Shown here: piece after piece, positions 21,423 through 31,300 of the stretch | Layout: every line of letters begins with the position of its first letter | How positions within the stretch are numbered: position 1 is the stretch's first letter | NCBI RefSeq assembly: GCF_006335015.1 | Contig: NZ_VDGT01000008.1 | Location: forward strand, 203,018 to 267,017 | Reading direction: 5' to 3' | DNA from: Streptomyces sedi | GTDB taxonomy: Bacteria; Actinomycetota; Actinomycetes; Streptomycetales; Streptomycetaceae | Length of the DNA: 64,000 nt | Notes under the pieces: model-generated | Told to the model about the DNA's origin: nothing | Database searches by the model: none | Seen by the model: only the letters and a program-made list of their open reading frames with translations | Translations under genes and position numbers: made by a program

Positions 21423-21438
21423 GTGGGTCATCGGTCAC
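21423..21438 (+). promoter_or_regulatory. Weak Crp-like site before the Pycsar-effector-like gene
   Basis: GTGGGTCATCGGTCAC contains GGG-N6-GTCAC, one mismatch from the GTG-N6-GNCAC consensus I recall for Streptomyces Crp. It lies about 105 nt upstream of the membrane protein start. Confidence 0.2.
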
Positions 21439-21541
21439 ATTCGGTGTGCGTCCGCCGCCCTGGAGCCGGCGCCCGCCCCTGCCGCACGCTGGTCCTCGGG
21501 GCCGCGAGCGACGCGCGCCTCGTTCCCGGAGGGGGGTCGCG

Positions 21542-22051
21542 ATGACCACGACGACAGCCGACGGCTTCTCCGTCCCGCTGGCGGAGCAACTGCTCAACGA
21601 GGTCAGGGTGGAGATCGCCAGGGCCGACAGCAAGGCGGCGCTGCTGGTCGCCGCGCTCGGCCTCGGCACCGGGCTGTTCGGCGGCATGGTGGCCAACGGC
21701 GGCTGGTCGCCCGGGGCGTTGACCGCGGGTGGCCAGCTGCTGTGGTGGCTGGGGCTGGCCGCGCTGTTCCTGGCGCTGGCCGCGTTTCTGCTGGCCGTGG
21801 CGCCGCGGCTGCCCGGTGGTTGGGTCGCGGGCGAGCCGCTGACCTACTTCGGCGACATCGACCGGGCCGCGCGCGGCGGGGTGTTGCGGGAGGCGCTGGC
21901 CGCGACGGGCGGCACCCCGCGCGACCGGCTGGCCAGGGCGTTGGAGGTCAACAGCCGCATCGCCACGAGCAAGCTGCGCTGGGTCCGCTTCGGCCTGGTC
22001 ACGTCGGGTCTGGGCATCGTGCTGCTCCCGGTGGCCCTGCTCGCCGGCTGA
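21542..22051 (+). CDS. Pycsar effector (PycTM)-like membrane protein
   Basis: This 169-residue membrane protein has the arrangement of the Pycsar effector family: an amphipathic N-terminal helix ending in ARADSKAALLVAALGL, two close transmembrane segments (about 30-55 and 65-90), a soluble helical stretch (about 100-145) and a last transmembrane segment (VRFGLVTSGLGIVLLPVALL). In known Pycsar systems such proteins damage the membrane when a cyclase makes cCMP or cUMP. Start ATG 21542 has a strong GGAGGGGGG upstream. It follows the Crp/Fnr gene by 153 nt. Family resemblance is from motif and topology only. No cyclase is adjacent, but one lies 16 kb away in the same island. Confidence 0.75.
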   Translation: MTTTTADGFSVPLAEQLLNEVRVEIARADSKAALLVAALGLGTGLFGGMVANGGWSPGALTAGGQLLWWLGLAALFLALAAFLLAVAPRLPGGWVAGEPLTYFGDIDRAARGGVLREALAATGGTPRDRLARALEVNSRIATSKLRWVRFGLVTSGLGIVLLPVALLAG

Positions 22052-22057
22052 ACGGTG

Positions 22058-22087
22058 CCGCCCCCGGGGCCTTCCCCCCGGGGGCGG
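22058..22087. terminator. Bidirectional 12-bp hairpin between convergent operons
   Basis: CCGCCCCCGGGG (22058-22069), 6-nt loop, and its exact complement (22076-22087). It sits 6 nt after the PycTM-like stop and 19 nt after the GAP1-type gene stop on the other strand, so it can end both transcripts. Confidence 0.7.
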
Positions 22088-22106
22088 CGGCTCAGCCGGT
22101 CATCTG

Positions 22107-23849
22107 TCACACGAGCAGGGTCACGAGCACGATGAGCACCACGACGGTGAACACGAAGAGGCACGCCACGACGATCAGCCGGTCCCGTTCCGTCCAGCCG
22201 CGTCCCGAGGGGCCGGCGGACGGCTCCGGCCCCGCGCCCGAATCCCACAGCGGTGCCTGGGGGTTGGCGCGCGGGGGCTCCGCGACGGGGGGTGGGGAGG
22301 AGGACGGCGCGGGGTAGCCGGGGGCGGGGGGGATGTCTTTGAGGGGGGCCCAGGTCTCGGGAGCGGGTCCGGGCGCGGGTCCGGGCGCGGGCTCGTGCGC
22401 GGGCGGCGCCGGCCGGTGGGCCGCCGCCTGGTCCCTGGTGGCGCGCCACAGGGCGATCCAGACCTGCTCCGCGAACCCGGGGCCTCCCTCGACGATCCGT
22501 GTCAGGGCCTCGCGCGCCCGGGGGTTGTCGCGGGAGGAGGACCACGTCGTGGAGACGATGGTCTTCAGCCGGTTGACCACCTCGCTCTTGTGGCTGAACG
22601 GGCGCACCCACCGCTCGTAGGCGTCCACCACCCTCTCCTCCGTGCCGTCCGGTGGGGCGCCGAGGAACAGGTCGCGTTCGAGGAGCACCAGGCAGAGCTT
22701 GAACTGCCTCCCCTCGTCCCAGTGCTCCCCACGCTCGTCGATCCTGGCGAGCAACTCCCCCAGCCTCGGGCCCCTTACGTCGACGTCGCGGAGTTCGTCC
22801 AGTAGCTCGTCGGCCTCAGCGAAGGGGGCGCGCGGGGCCGGATCCCACGGCTGGGGCGCGGACGGTTGGGGGGTGGGCGGCTCCTGGTCGCCCGTCCGGG
22901 TGGGCAGCCTGGGCGGCGAGGAGAGGCGGTCCAGGGCCTGACTCGTCGCACGCGGCAGCCAGCCGGGCCGGTGCGGCGTCTCGCGGTTGGCGTGCCGTTG
23001 GAGAACGTCCTGGAGGTGCGCGGGGTCGACGCCCTCCAGCAGGCGTTCCACCAGCTCCTTGGCGAGCCCGGCGGCGGTGTCCTTCCGCCCCCGCCGCGGG
23101 TCGACCCGCGCGCGTGGCTCACTCGAAGGATGAGGCGGCCACTCCCGGAGGAAGACGAACCGCAGCGGCTTGCTGTCGTCCGTGTCGTGGGTGGCGAACG
23201 ACCATCCGCGCTGCTGGTCGGCCAACACGGGGCCGAACATGTCGTTCAGGCCCGCCAGCACCGCGTGCGGCGCCCGCCCGAGCGACGGGTCGAGGACGGA
23301 GAAGCGGCGGTCGGGGTCGCGCAGCACCTCGGCGGTGAGCGCGGTGAGCGTCGCCGCCACGTCCGGATGGGCCAGCTCGGCGCGGAGCGCGGCCAGGCCG
23401 CCCGACTCGGCCTTTGCCAGCGACTCCGCTGCCACCGACAGGAGGTCGCCGCGCACGGTGGTCACGGTCAGCGGTTCCGGCTCCCACGTCCACGCGTGCA
23501 GCGCCAGGCAGCGGCGCACCGACAGCTGCCGTACCGTGCCGACCAGCACATGGCAGACCGTGCCCGACCTGCCGCCCGCGTCCCTGCCCGGGGTGCGGTG
23601 CGCGAGGAGCACGCTGTCCCTGTTCCTGAGCCGCACCAGCCCCGGGACCGCGTTCTCGCCCGCGACCTCCAGCGTCGGCCCCACCGAGCGCGCGATCGCC
23701 TCCGCATCCCGCCACCTGCCGGAGGCGGCGACGACGCCGAAGCCCGTTCCGCCGGACGGGTGGTCGGCGTCCCAGCGCAGCACGAACTGCCGCACGGGGT
23801 CCTCGGGTTCACCGCGCCCGTGACGTCCGTCCGATGCCCACGCGGTCAC
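22107..23849 (-). CDS. GTPase-associated protein 1 (GAP1)-type protein, tail-anchored
   Basis: This 580-residue protein is encoded next to a conflict-system GTPase. Its N-terminal region (about 20-105: QFVLRWDADHPSGGTGFGVV, SVLLAHRTPGRDAGGRSGTV, HVLVGT) matches my memory of the GAP1-N2 domain that accompanies TRAFAC-type GTPases in predicted biological-conflict operons. The middle is helical (LLDELRDVDVRGPRLGELLARI), followed by a Pro-rich linker and a single C-terminal membrane helix (556-579, LIVVACLFVFTVVVLIVLV), which makes it a tail-anchored cytoplasmic protein. GTG 23849 overlaps the upstream stop (GTGA). It is the last gene of the operon and ends at a hairpin. Molecular activity is unknown. 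Confidence 0.72.
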   Translation of the reverse strand: MTAWASDGRHGRGEPEDPVRQFVLRWDADHPSGGTGFGVVAASGRWRDAEAIARSVGPTLEVAGENAVPGLVRLRNRDSVLLAHRTPGRDAGGRSGTVCHVLVGTVRQLSVRRCLALHAWTWEPEPLTVTTVRGDLLSVAAESLAKAESGGLAALRAELAHPDVAATLTALTAEVLRDPDRRFSVLDPSLGRAPHAVLAGLNDMFGPVLADQQRGWSFATHDTDDSKPLRFVFLREWPPHPSSEPRARVDPRRGRKDTAAGLAKELVERLLEGVDPAHLQDVLQRHANRETPHRPGWLPRATSQALDRLSSPPRLPTRTGDQEPPTPQPSAPQPWDPAPRAPFAEADELLDELRDVDVRGPRLGELLARIDERGEHWDEGRQFKLCLVLLERDLFLGAPPDGTEERVVDAYERWVRPFSHKSEVVNRLKTIVSTTWSSSRDNPRAREALTRIVEGGPGFAEQVWIALWRATRDQAAAHRPAPPAHEPAPGPAPGPAPETWAPLKDIPPAPGYPAPSSSPPPVAEPPRANPQAPLWDSGAGPEPSAGPSGRGWTERDRLIVVACLFVFTVVVLIVLVTLLV

Positions 23850-25843
23850 AGTCCCACCTCCCAGGGGTCGGTCTTCTCCAGCAGCCCGGCCATCGCGAGG
23901 ATCGACAGCAGCGGCGCCAGGGCCCTGCGCGGCGTCACGCCGTGCGGGAAGGTGCCGCCGCGCTCGCCGCGGCCGGTCGCGGAGACGAAGTGCAGGGTGC
24001 AGCGCGCGCTGTCGGTGAACGGCCGCAGCCAGGCGCGGCTGCCGTGCTGCCGCAGAAACGCGTAGACGTCCTCGCTCTCCTCGCGCAGCGCCTCCGGCAG
24101 CCCGGTGGTCGGCGGCGGGGACATCAGCCAGGAGGCGACGGTCGGTTGGAAGCGGACCAGGTCGCTCTTGTTGAGGACGACGGCCGACGGCGTCATCACC
24201 AGGCCCGCCGTGCGCGGCACCCGGGACAGCACGGCGGCGAACGCCTCGTCGCCCAGGTCGCGTTCCCTGATGCCGACGCGCTCACGGTGTTCTTCCAGCT
24301 CCGGCAGCCGCAGCGCGCGCAGCGGGTCGACGACGAAGAGGAAGGCGCCGACGCCGGCGAGGAAACGCATCGCCTCGTCGTGGCTCTCCAGGTCCTCCCC
24401 CGCGAGGTCGAAGAACATCACAGGCCGGGTCCGGCCGCGCGCCGTCAGCAGCAGCCCGTCGGCGAACCGTGCGAAACGGGTGGAGGCCGTTCTCGGCAAC
24501 ACCTTGCCGTCGCGCAGCGGTTGCAGCCGCTCCCGCACGAAGCGCTGGTGCCACTCGGGGTTGAGCGGCTCGGCCGTGATGCCGTAGGGCTCCAGGCCGT
24601 TCTCCTCGATCTCGCCGATCATCGAGGTCAGCAGGTGGGTCTTCCCGGTGAGCGAGCCGCCGACGGTGACGATGGTCAGCGGCCTGCCGTTGGTCAGATA
24701 GGGGACGGGCAGATGGTGCTCGTCGAGGCCGCTGAGGTTGGGGCAGCGCTGGAACGCCCGCCGCAGCATGTCGGCGCGGCGCAGCTCCACCGGCTCCGAC
24801 GCCGGGTCGAACGCCACGTACTCGCCCTGCTCCTCGGGGAGGAAGAGCGCGCCGGGGTCGTAGGCCACGGGCCCCAGGCAGTAGGGGCAGACCATCTCGA
24901 ACGCCTCGTCGCCCGGGGGCTCGTCGACGCGCGCGCCCGGCTCCGGGCCCAGCCCGAGGCGACCGCGCTTCCCCGCGACGTGCCGGGCGTACTCGCCGCG
25001 CGCCGGGCCCGGGCGCTCGGTGGAACGCGCCGGGTCGGGCTCGTTCAACAGCTCAAGCAGCTCGGCGACGGGCCGCCGTTCCGCCGCCAGCGGCGCGAAG
25101 GCGCGGCCGTCGCGGAACGCGGAGAGCTGCGGGTAGGCGCCGAGGTCGGGCGGCGGCTCGGCGTGCGGGCCCGGCTGCCCGGCGAGCGCCGCGTACAGCA
25201 GCCGGGCCACGCTCCACAGGTCGTCGCGCGGGTCGCAGTGGCCGGCGCCGGCGAGCTGCTCGGGCGGGGCCCAGGGCGCCTCGCCGCACGCCTCCCTGGG
25301 GTGGCCGACGGGGACCGCGCCGTGCGGCTCGCCGAGCAGCACGCCGTTCTCGTGCCACCGGACACTGCCGGGCGCCAACGTCCGAAGCACCTGCCCCGTC
25401 TGCTCCAACAGCCGGACGGCGAGCACCAGTTGACGCGCCGCCTGGTCGAAGCGCCGGCCGCTGAGCCGGGCGTCGGTCAGCCGGACCGCGCCCCGGGGCG
25501 GCGGCGCGTAGAGGACGAACGGCTCCTCGGCGTCGAGGCCGTGGCCGACCACGCGCGGAAAGAGACCGGCGTGCGGGCCGCGGCCGTGGGCGCGTTCGAT
25601 GGCGACGGCCGCGTTGACCTCGTGCTCCAGCGCCTCGCGCGCCCGCCGGTCGCCACGGGAACGGGCCGGCAGCCGGTACTGGCGCACCACCCAGCCGTGC
25701 CCCAGCCGCACCAACCGGCCCACCACGGGGCCGCGGTCGGGCAGCGGGCGGTCGGGCTTGAACTCGGCCTGGTACACCACCGGTTCGCCCCCCGGTGTCT
25801 CGAACCTCAGCTCGTGCGCCTCGGGTTGACTTCCCTGACTCAC
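23846..25843 (-). CDS. Pseudokinase - zinc-knuckle - TRAFAC-type GTPase fusion
   Basis: This 665-residue protein has three parts. Residues 35-260 look like a degenerate protein kinase: APPEQLAG and RDDLWSVARLLYAALAG match the APE and subdomain IX regions, but the catalytic HRD and DFG motifs are missing. A CPYC pair follows at 319-322. The GTPase domain (390-650) has Walker A GGSLTGKT (395-402), DLAGE (479-483) as the switch-2 DxxG, and NKSD (558-561) for guanine. The start is GTG 25843, overlapping the upstream stop; the longer frame to 26434 is a shadow. In conflict systems such GTPases pair with GAP1 proteins, as here. GTP hydrolysis looks possible, kinase activity does not. Confidence 0.8.
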   Translation of the reverse strand: MSQGSQPEAHELRFETPGGEPVVYQAEFKPDRPLPDRGPVVGRLVRLGHGWVVRQYRLPARSRGDRRAREALEHEVNAAVAIERAHGRGPHAGLFPRVVGHGLDAEEPFVLYAPPPRGAVRLTDARLSGRRFDQAARQLVLAVRLLEQTGQVLRTLAPGSVRWHENGVLLGEPHGAVPVGHPREACGEAPWAPPEQLAGAGHCDPRDDLWSVARLLYAALAGQPGPHAEPPPDLGAYPQLSAFRDGRAFAPLAAERRPVAELLELLNEPDPARSTERPGPARGEYARHVAGKRGRLGLGPEPGARVDEPPGDEAFEMVCPYCLGPVAYDPGALFLPEEQGEYVAFDPASEPVELRRADMLRRAFQRCPNLSGLDEHHLPVPYLTNGRPLTIVTVGGSLTGKTHLLTSMIGEIEENGLEPYGITAEPLNPEWHQRFVRERLQPLRDGKVLPRTASTRFARFADGLLLTARGRTRPVMFFDLAGEDLESHDEAMRFLAGVGAFLFVVDPLRALRLPELEEHRERVGIRERDLGDEAFAAVLSRVPRTAGLVMTPSAVVLNKSDLVRFQPTVASWLMSPPPTTGLPEALREESEDVYAFLRQHGSRAWLRPFTDSARCTLHFVSATGRGERGGTFPHGVTPRRALAPLLSILAMAGLLEKTDPWEVGL

Positions 25844-28362
25844 TGGCCGACCTCCTCCCCGTCCCGGTCGACGTCCTCGCCGTCCGTGCGCGGGGTGCCC
25901 ACGAAGCCGCGGCGGAGCGGCAGCAGCCGCGCCACCCCGGAGAACCGGCCGCCGCCCGTCCACACCACGTCCTCGCCCGCCGTGTCCCAGTCGCCCGACG
26001 ATCCGCGATCCCCGTCGCGCACCGAATCCGGCGCGAAGCAGACGCGGCGCGCCGCCGAGGGGTCCCTGGTCAGCGCGTTGCGCTGGGCCCGCCCGCACAG
26101 CGGCTGGCCCGGTGTCTCGGCGCGCCGGGCGACCAGCGCGCGCGCCGACTCGCCGCCCAGGCCGAACAGCGCGGCCGGGCCCGGCCGCGGCTCCAGCTGC
26201 TCGCCCTCGGGGACGAACGGGGGCGGCGCCGCCGGGTCCTCGTCCAGCCGCCGCGCCTCCTCGTCCAGCAGCCTGGTCATCCGGTCGGTGACGGTTCCGG
26301 TGGCCGGATTGTCCGGCGCGGCCTCGATCGTTCCCCAGAGGCCGTCCAGCACGTGGAGCGCGCCGGCGGTCAGGTCGCCGGCGACGGTCTCCACCAGCCG
26401 TTCGCCGCCCTCGCCGGTCTCCCGCCGCAGCCACGGCGGGGGAACCGACTCCGCGTCGACCTCGGGGGCCGCCTCGGCGTCGGGGCGCCCGCCCGCGGTC
26501 GGGCCCCGGGCGGCGCGCGGCTCGTCCCAGTCATCCCAGCCGCTCCAGTCGGCGCTCGCCCACTCCTCGTCCCGCCCGCCCCCGGACCCCGCCCCCCAGT
26601 CGTCGCCCGCGCCCCAGTCGTCGCTTCCGTCCCGGCCGTTGCCCGCGCCCCAGTCGTCGCCCGCGCCCCAGTCGTCCGGTTCGGCCCAGTCCGACGTCGG
26701 CGGCGGGCGTTCGGCGCGGCCGGGCGTCGCGTGCCGTTCCGCCGCGTCCGCCATCACGTGCAACGTGCCGGCCACCGTGGCGGCGACGGCCGAGCAGTGC
26801 TCCCGCGCGTCGCGGAAGAACCAGTCCCGGGCCGCAGCCGTCACCAGCACCCCGCCGATCCCCACGTGCCACCCCCGCGACTCCTCCGCGCCGGTCGCCT
26901 CCCACCAGCCGTCGACCCCGGCGACCCACCAGCGCTGCCCGAGGAAGAGCACCCCCAGCACGGCGAGCGCCAGCGTCACGCCGGCCAACCAGACGGGCAG
27001 GCCCAGGAGTTGACCGATCAACGCGCCGAGCAGCCCGCCCGCGAGCCCGCCGGCCAGCCGCCCCTCGGTGCCCACCACCCCGCCGTCGAGCCGCCCGTCG
27101 AGATCCCGGTTGGGCCGCTGCCGGGTGAGGAACGCCGTCACCCCGACGCAGGCCAGGCCGACGGCCGGCCCCCACACCCAGCCCGCGACCGGCCAGAGCC
27201 CGGCGAGCAGCGCGACGCCGCCGCTCTCCGCCGCGTTCACCCGGGGCGAGGGCGAGCCGAGCGGGAACGGGTGCGGGGCGCGCAGCCGCGCCCGGCCCTC
27301 CGCCGGGCACACCTCGTCGAGCCGGGGAACCCGCGCCGCGCTGCTGACCGGGTGCGCGCGCTGGGCGAGCGCGGCCAGCCGGGCGGCCGTCGAGCGCAGC
27401 GAGACGCCGCCGCGCAGCCGCGACTCCGTGTAGGAGCGCAGCGCGGGACCGACCGGCTCGCGCGAACCCTCCGCCGTCTCCGGCAGGTTGACGCCCAGCC
27501 GGTAGAGCCGGCCGCGCTGGTCGGAGCGGTCGTCCCTCAGGTCGCCCTCCCGCAGCGTCTCGGCCGCCGTCTCCCGGTAGGCGTCCAACGCGTCCGCCAA
27601 CTCCTCCACCCGCACCGGGAGTTCGACGCGTCTACCGGCCCCGGTCAGCGGCGCCAGCGGGTGCCTGGCCACGTCGAACGCCTCCCGCGCCGCGTCCAGC
27701 GCCGTCGCGCACGCGTCCTGCCGCTCGCGCGGCCGGCCGCGCAGCCACTCGTGGCCGGCGAGGCCGCGCGGCATCTCCTCGTCGACCAGCGGCACGAGCG
27801 GGGCGGGAACGTCGTCGAGGCCCGCGCCCACGAACGCCGCGACCGGCGGCTCGTGCCCGACCAGCCGCTCGATCGACTCCCGCCACACCCGGCCCCTGGC
27901 GGCGGGCGTGAGGCACTGCTCAAGCACGTCGAGCGCCGGCACCGCCACCCCCTCCGTGACCCGGGACAGCGCGAGCAACACGGCGTCGAACACGGCCGGT
28001 TCGGTGAGCAGCTCGACCAGCGGCCGGAGCGCCTCCTCCGCCTCGGGCCGGCCGCCGCCGCAGGTCGCGTCGGGCACCCACACCACGCCGGCGTTCGGCG
28101 GGCGCAGCGGCAGCGGGCGGCGCAGCACCGCACGTCCGGCGGCGATGTCCTCCGGGTCGGCGGGGGCGCCGACCGCCACGCAGAGGGTGGGCACCGCGTC
28201 GTGTGCCAACAGCCTTTCGTAGAGCAGCTGATGGCCGGGGAGCGCGTCGAAGGTGTCCAGCACCAGGAAGCGTTCCGCCTCGCGCCGCCGCGCCTCGCCG
28301 ACGGCCGCCGCCGCCCGTGCGGGCTCCTCCCGCAGGTCGAGGCGGTGGATGGGAACGGTCAC
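25840..28362 (-). CDS. Large membrane protein of the GTPase/tubulin operon, family not recognised
   Basis: This 840-residue protein starts at GTG 28362 (GTGA overlap with the tubulin-like gene). The N-terminal 370 residues are soluble and helical, with hydrophobic strands (RFLVLDTFDALPGHQ, AVPTLCVAVGAP). Then come two hydrophobic blocks (about 380-410 and 425-475, SGGVALLAGLWPVAGWVWG; GLLGALIGQLLGLPVWLAG). An Asp/Trp/Gly-rich tract with repeated DDWGAG follows near residues 557-610. The last 200 residues are soluble and acidic. No P-loop or known catalytic motif was found. Context suggests a membrane scaffold for the neighbouring GTPase and tubulin-like proteins. This is inference. Confidence 0.75.
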   Translation of the reverse strand: MTVPIHRLDLREEPARAAAAVGEARRREAERFLVLDTFDALPGHQLLYERLLAHDAVPTLCVAVGAPADPEDIAAGRAVLRRPLPLRPPNAGVVWVPDATCGGGRPEAEEALRPLVELLTEPAVFDAVLLALSRVTEGVAVPALDVLEQCLTPAARGRVWRESIERLVGHEPPVAAFVGAGLDDVPAPLVPLVDEEMPRGLAGHEWLRGRPRERQDACATALDAAREAFDVARHPLAPLTGAGRRVELPVRVEELADALDAYRETAAETLREGDLRDDRSDQRGRLYRLGVNLPETAEGSREPVGPALRSYTESRLRGGVSLRSTAARLAALAQRAHPVSSAARVPRLDEVCPAEGRARLRAPHPFPLGSPSPRVNAAESGGVALLAGLWPVAGWVWGPAVGLACVGVTAFLTRQRPNRDLDGRLDGGVVGTEGRLAGGLAGGLLGALIGQLLGLPVWLAGVTLALAVLGVLFLGQRWWVAGVDGWWEATGAEESRGWHVGIGGVLVTAAARDWFFRDAREHCSAVAATVAGTLHVMADAAERHATPGRAERPPPTSDWAEPDDWGAGDDWGAGNGRDGSDDWGAGDDWGAGSGGGRDEEWASADWSGWDDWDEPRAARGPTAGGRPDAEAAPEVDAESVPPPWLRRETGEGGERLVETVAGDLTAGALHVLDGLWGTIEAAPDNPATGTVTDRMTRLLDEEARRLDEDPAAPPPFVPEGEQLEPRPGPAALFGLGGESARALVARRAETPGQPLCGRAQRNALTRDPSAARRVCFAPDSVRDGDRGSSGDWDTAGEDVVWTGGGRFSGVARLLPLRRGFVGTPRTDGEDVDRDGEEVGQ

Positions 28363-31300
28363 CAGCCCTCCTCCGTCGTCTCGTCGCCGCCGTCCTGCTC
28401 GCCCCAGTCGTCGAACTGATCGGAGGGGGAGTCGGAGGGGGAGGCGTCCGGCGAACGCCCGCCGCTTCCCCGTCCGTTCGCGCCGCCGTCCGGCGCGGGG
28501 TCCCCGTCCCGCTCCCAGCCCTCGTCCTCCGCCGGCGGCTCCCCCGCGCCGCCGCGCCCGCCACCGCCACCGTCGCCTTCGGCCTCGCCCCCGTGGCGGC
28601 GGTCGCTGTGCCAGTCGTCCGTTCGGTCCGACCGGTCGGAACGGCCCCATCGGTCCGAACGGTCGTCGCGCTTCCGCTCCTCCTCCCGCTTCCGTTCCTC
28701 GGCCCGCTCCTGCTCCCGCTTCCGCTTCCGTTCCTCCTGCTTGGCGGCGAGGCGGGCCTGGAGGCGGTCGTCCTCCGGCTCCCGCTTCCCGCGTTCCGCG
28801 TTGTGCAGCAGCTCCCGCAGCGAGAGGTAGGCCGAGCCCTGGTGCGTGCCGGGGAACGGCAGGTCCAGCGCGCCCTCGAAGGTCACCTGCCAGAAGTTCC
28901 GCATCGGCGCGAGCCAGGAGTTCGCGCGCCCGCCGCGTTCCTCCTTCAGGACCTCGATCAGGTCCCGCTGGTCGGGCGCCACCTCGTGCACCAGCCGGCG
29001 GAAGAGCCGGGACGGCGGCACGGGGGAGGTGGTGAGCCCGTCGGGTTGGGCCTGCATCAGCCGGTCGCAGACGTCGTCGACGATCTGGCCGTCCTTCAGC
29101 AGCGCGAACCGTTCGTACGCCCGCAGCAGCCCCGTCCAGCTGGAGAGGCCGTCACCCCAGGCGTCCAGCTTGAGCGTCATCGCCGCGTTGCCGTCGTCCC
29201 TGAGCCGGAAACGGACGGCGGTCGGCGACGCCGGGTCGCCGCGCAGCAGTACCCGGTCGTTCCACACCATGCACAGCAGCCGGTGCAGGATGCGCTGCCG
29301 GTCCTCCTCCGTGCTGGCCAGCCAGTCGTCCCGGTAGCCGAGCCGCTGCCGCCAGTCCAGCGCGTCGTCCCGCCGCGCCTGGTCCTTGGCGTCGGCCCAC
29401 AGCCGCAGCACATGGCCGACCTCCGAGATGTCGGTGAGGCTCATGCCGCTGCGCAGCAGCACCACGGTGATCGAGTCGGTGGAGACCGGCCGGAACTCGA
29501 TGGTCTGCGCGGTGTCGCGCGGCAGGTTGAGCGCCGACCGCAGGTACTGCTCGATCCGCGTGACGGCCTCGGTCTGCGGGTGCACGATGAGGATCTTCAA
29601 CGGGCCGTTGCCGTCCGGCACGAACCCGACCGGCAGCAGCTTGGCCAGCTGCGAACGCAGCTCCACCAGCCAGCTCTCGGCGACCGTCGTGCCGGCCTCC
29701 GCGTCGCCCGCCGCCGCCCGCAGCAGCTCCTCAAGGGAGGGCAGCAACGGCCGGCCGTCCACCACGCCCTGCGTGGTGAACAGCTCCTTCACCTTCGGCT
29801 CGACGACCTGCTTGATCTCGGCGACCGCCTGGCCCTTGGAGAGGCGCGCCAGGCCCAACGCGCGCTGCCACACGTCCCGTTCGACCATCCGTTCCAGCAG
29901 CCTGGCCGCGTCCTGCCCCTCGGCCAGCCCGTACTGCTGCATCAGCCGCTCGAAGGCCGCGTCGTAGAAGGAACGCAGGTTGTTCCGCGGCGGCAGCAGA
30001 TAGGAGACGCCCTTGCGGTCGTCGCGGAAGAGATGCTTGCGGCGCTCGGCGAACGCCCGGCTCTCGTCCTCCTGGTGGGTCCGCAGCGCCCGCACCAGCT
30101 CGCCGACCTCCCGCACGCTCCTGGTCAACGCCGGGCGCCAGCGGCTCTCGTAGTCCTTCCACGCCGCGTGCCACAGCAGGTTGGCCTGGTACTGGTACCA
30201 GGCGTTCTGCGCGGTGACGCACCCCTGCACCTCGGCGTCGCCCCAGCGGGCCGGCGCCAGGCCGGCGAGCGGCCGGCGGACGGGCGGGATCGGCGGCGCC
30301 GTGAGCTGCACGTGCTCCGGCCGCTCCGGCGGGTTCCGCCGGTTGTCGAGCATCCCCACCAGGCCGACCCGCGCGACCCGGTCGGGGTGCTCGGACTGCC
30401 CGAGCAGCACCTGCTCCAGCTGGAACGGGCCCCACTCGCCGAGCTTCTCCCGGAAGGCCGCCATCGGCCGGAAGTCCTCGACCATCTTCTGCATGTCGCG
30501 GTCCAGGTCGAGCCGCAGCCGGCGCAACCCGTCCTCCATGTCGTCCTGCCGGTCGCGCAGCGCCTGCGCGATGTTCCGGCTGCCCCTGGGCAGCGGGTCC
30601 GGGTCGGCGACCGGCTTCGGCGCGCGGTCCCACAGGTCGCCGACCCCGGCGGCTCGGAAGAGTTCCGTGACCCGCTGCCTCCCCTCCGACGTGGTGCGCA
30701 GGGCCGCGTCCGCCATGCCCCTGACCCCGGCGGCGAGCAGCCGCCCGGCGACGATCTCGGCGAGGTCGTCGACCGGCATGGTCAACGAGGCCGCCAGGCT
30801 GGTCGACATGCCCCGGTAGCCGATGCCGGAACGGGACGGCGAGGACCGTTCGACGGCCTTGTTGACGAACTGGGCGGCGAACGTCTGGTAGTCGCCCCCC
30901 GCCAGCCCCGCGGCGTTCTCGTCGCCCAACTCCGTGCCGATCAGCGACATCACGGTCGCGGTGACCGAACGGCGCAGGTCCTCCGGCTGGAGGCCGACGG
31001 GCTTGCTGAAGAGGATGGCGGTCTGCACGGTGGAGGGGCGCAGCGTGACGCGCCCTCCCTTCGGGTAGTGCACCCCCGGCGTGTCCTCGGCCGCGTCGCC
31101 GAACTCCCCCCGCGCCTCCGGGGCGTTCTGGCTGTCGACCAGCCGCGCGATGTCGACCAGCGCGCGGCCCGCGTTCAGCTCCGCCTCCCGGCCGCCGCCC
31201 GCCTCGGGCGGGAACGCGGAGGGCATCACCACCAGCGGATAGATCTTGACGCCCTCCAGCGCCCCGCCGAACGCGTTTCCGAACTCGTGGCCGATCAGAT

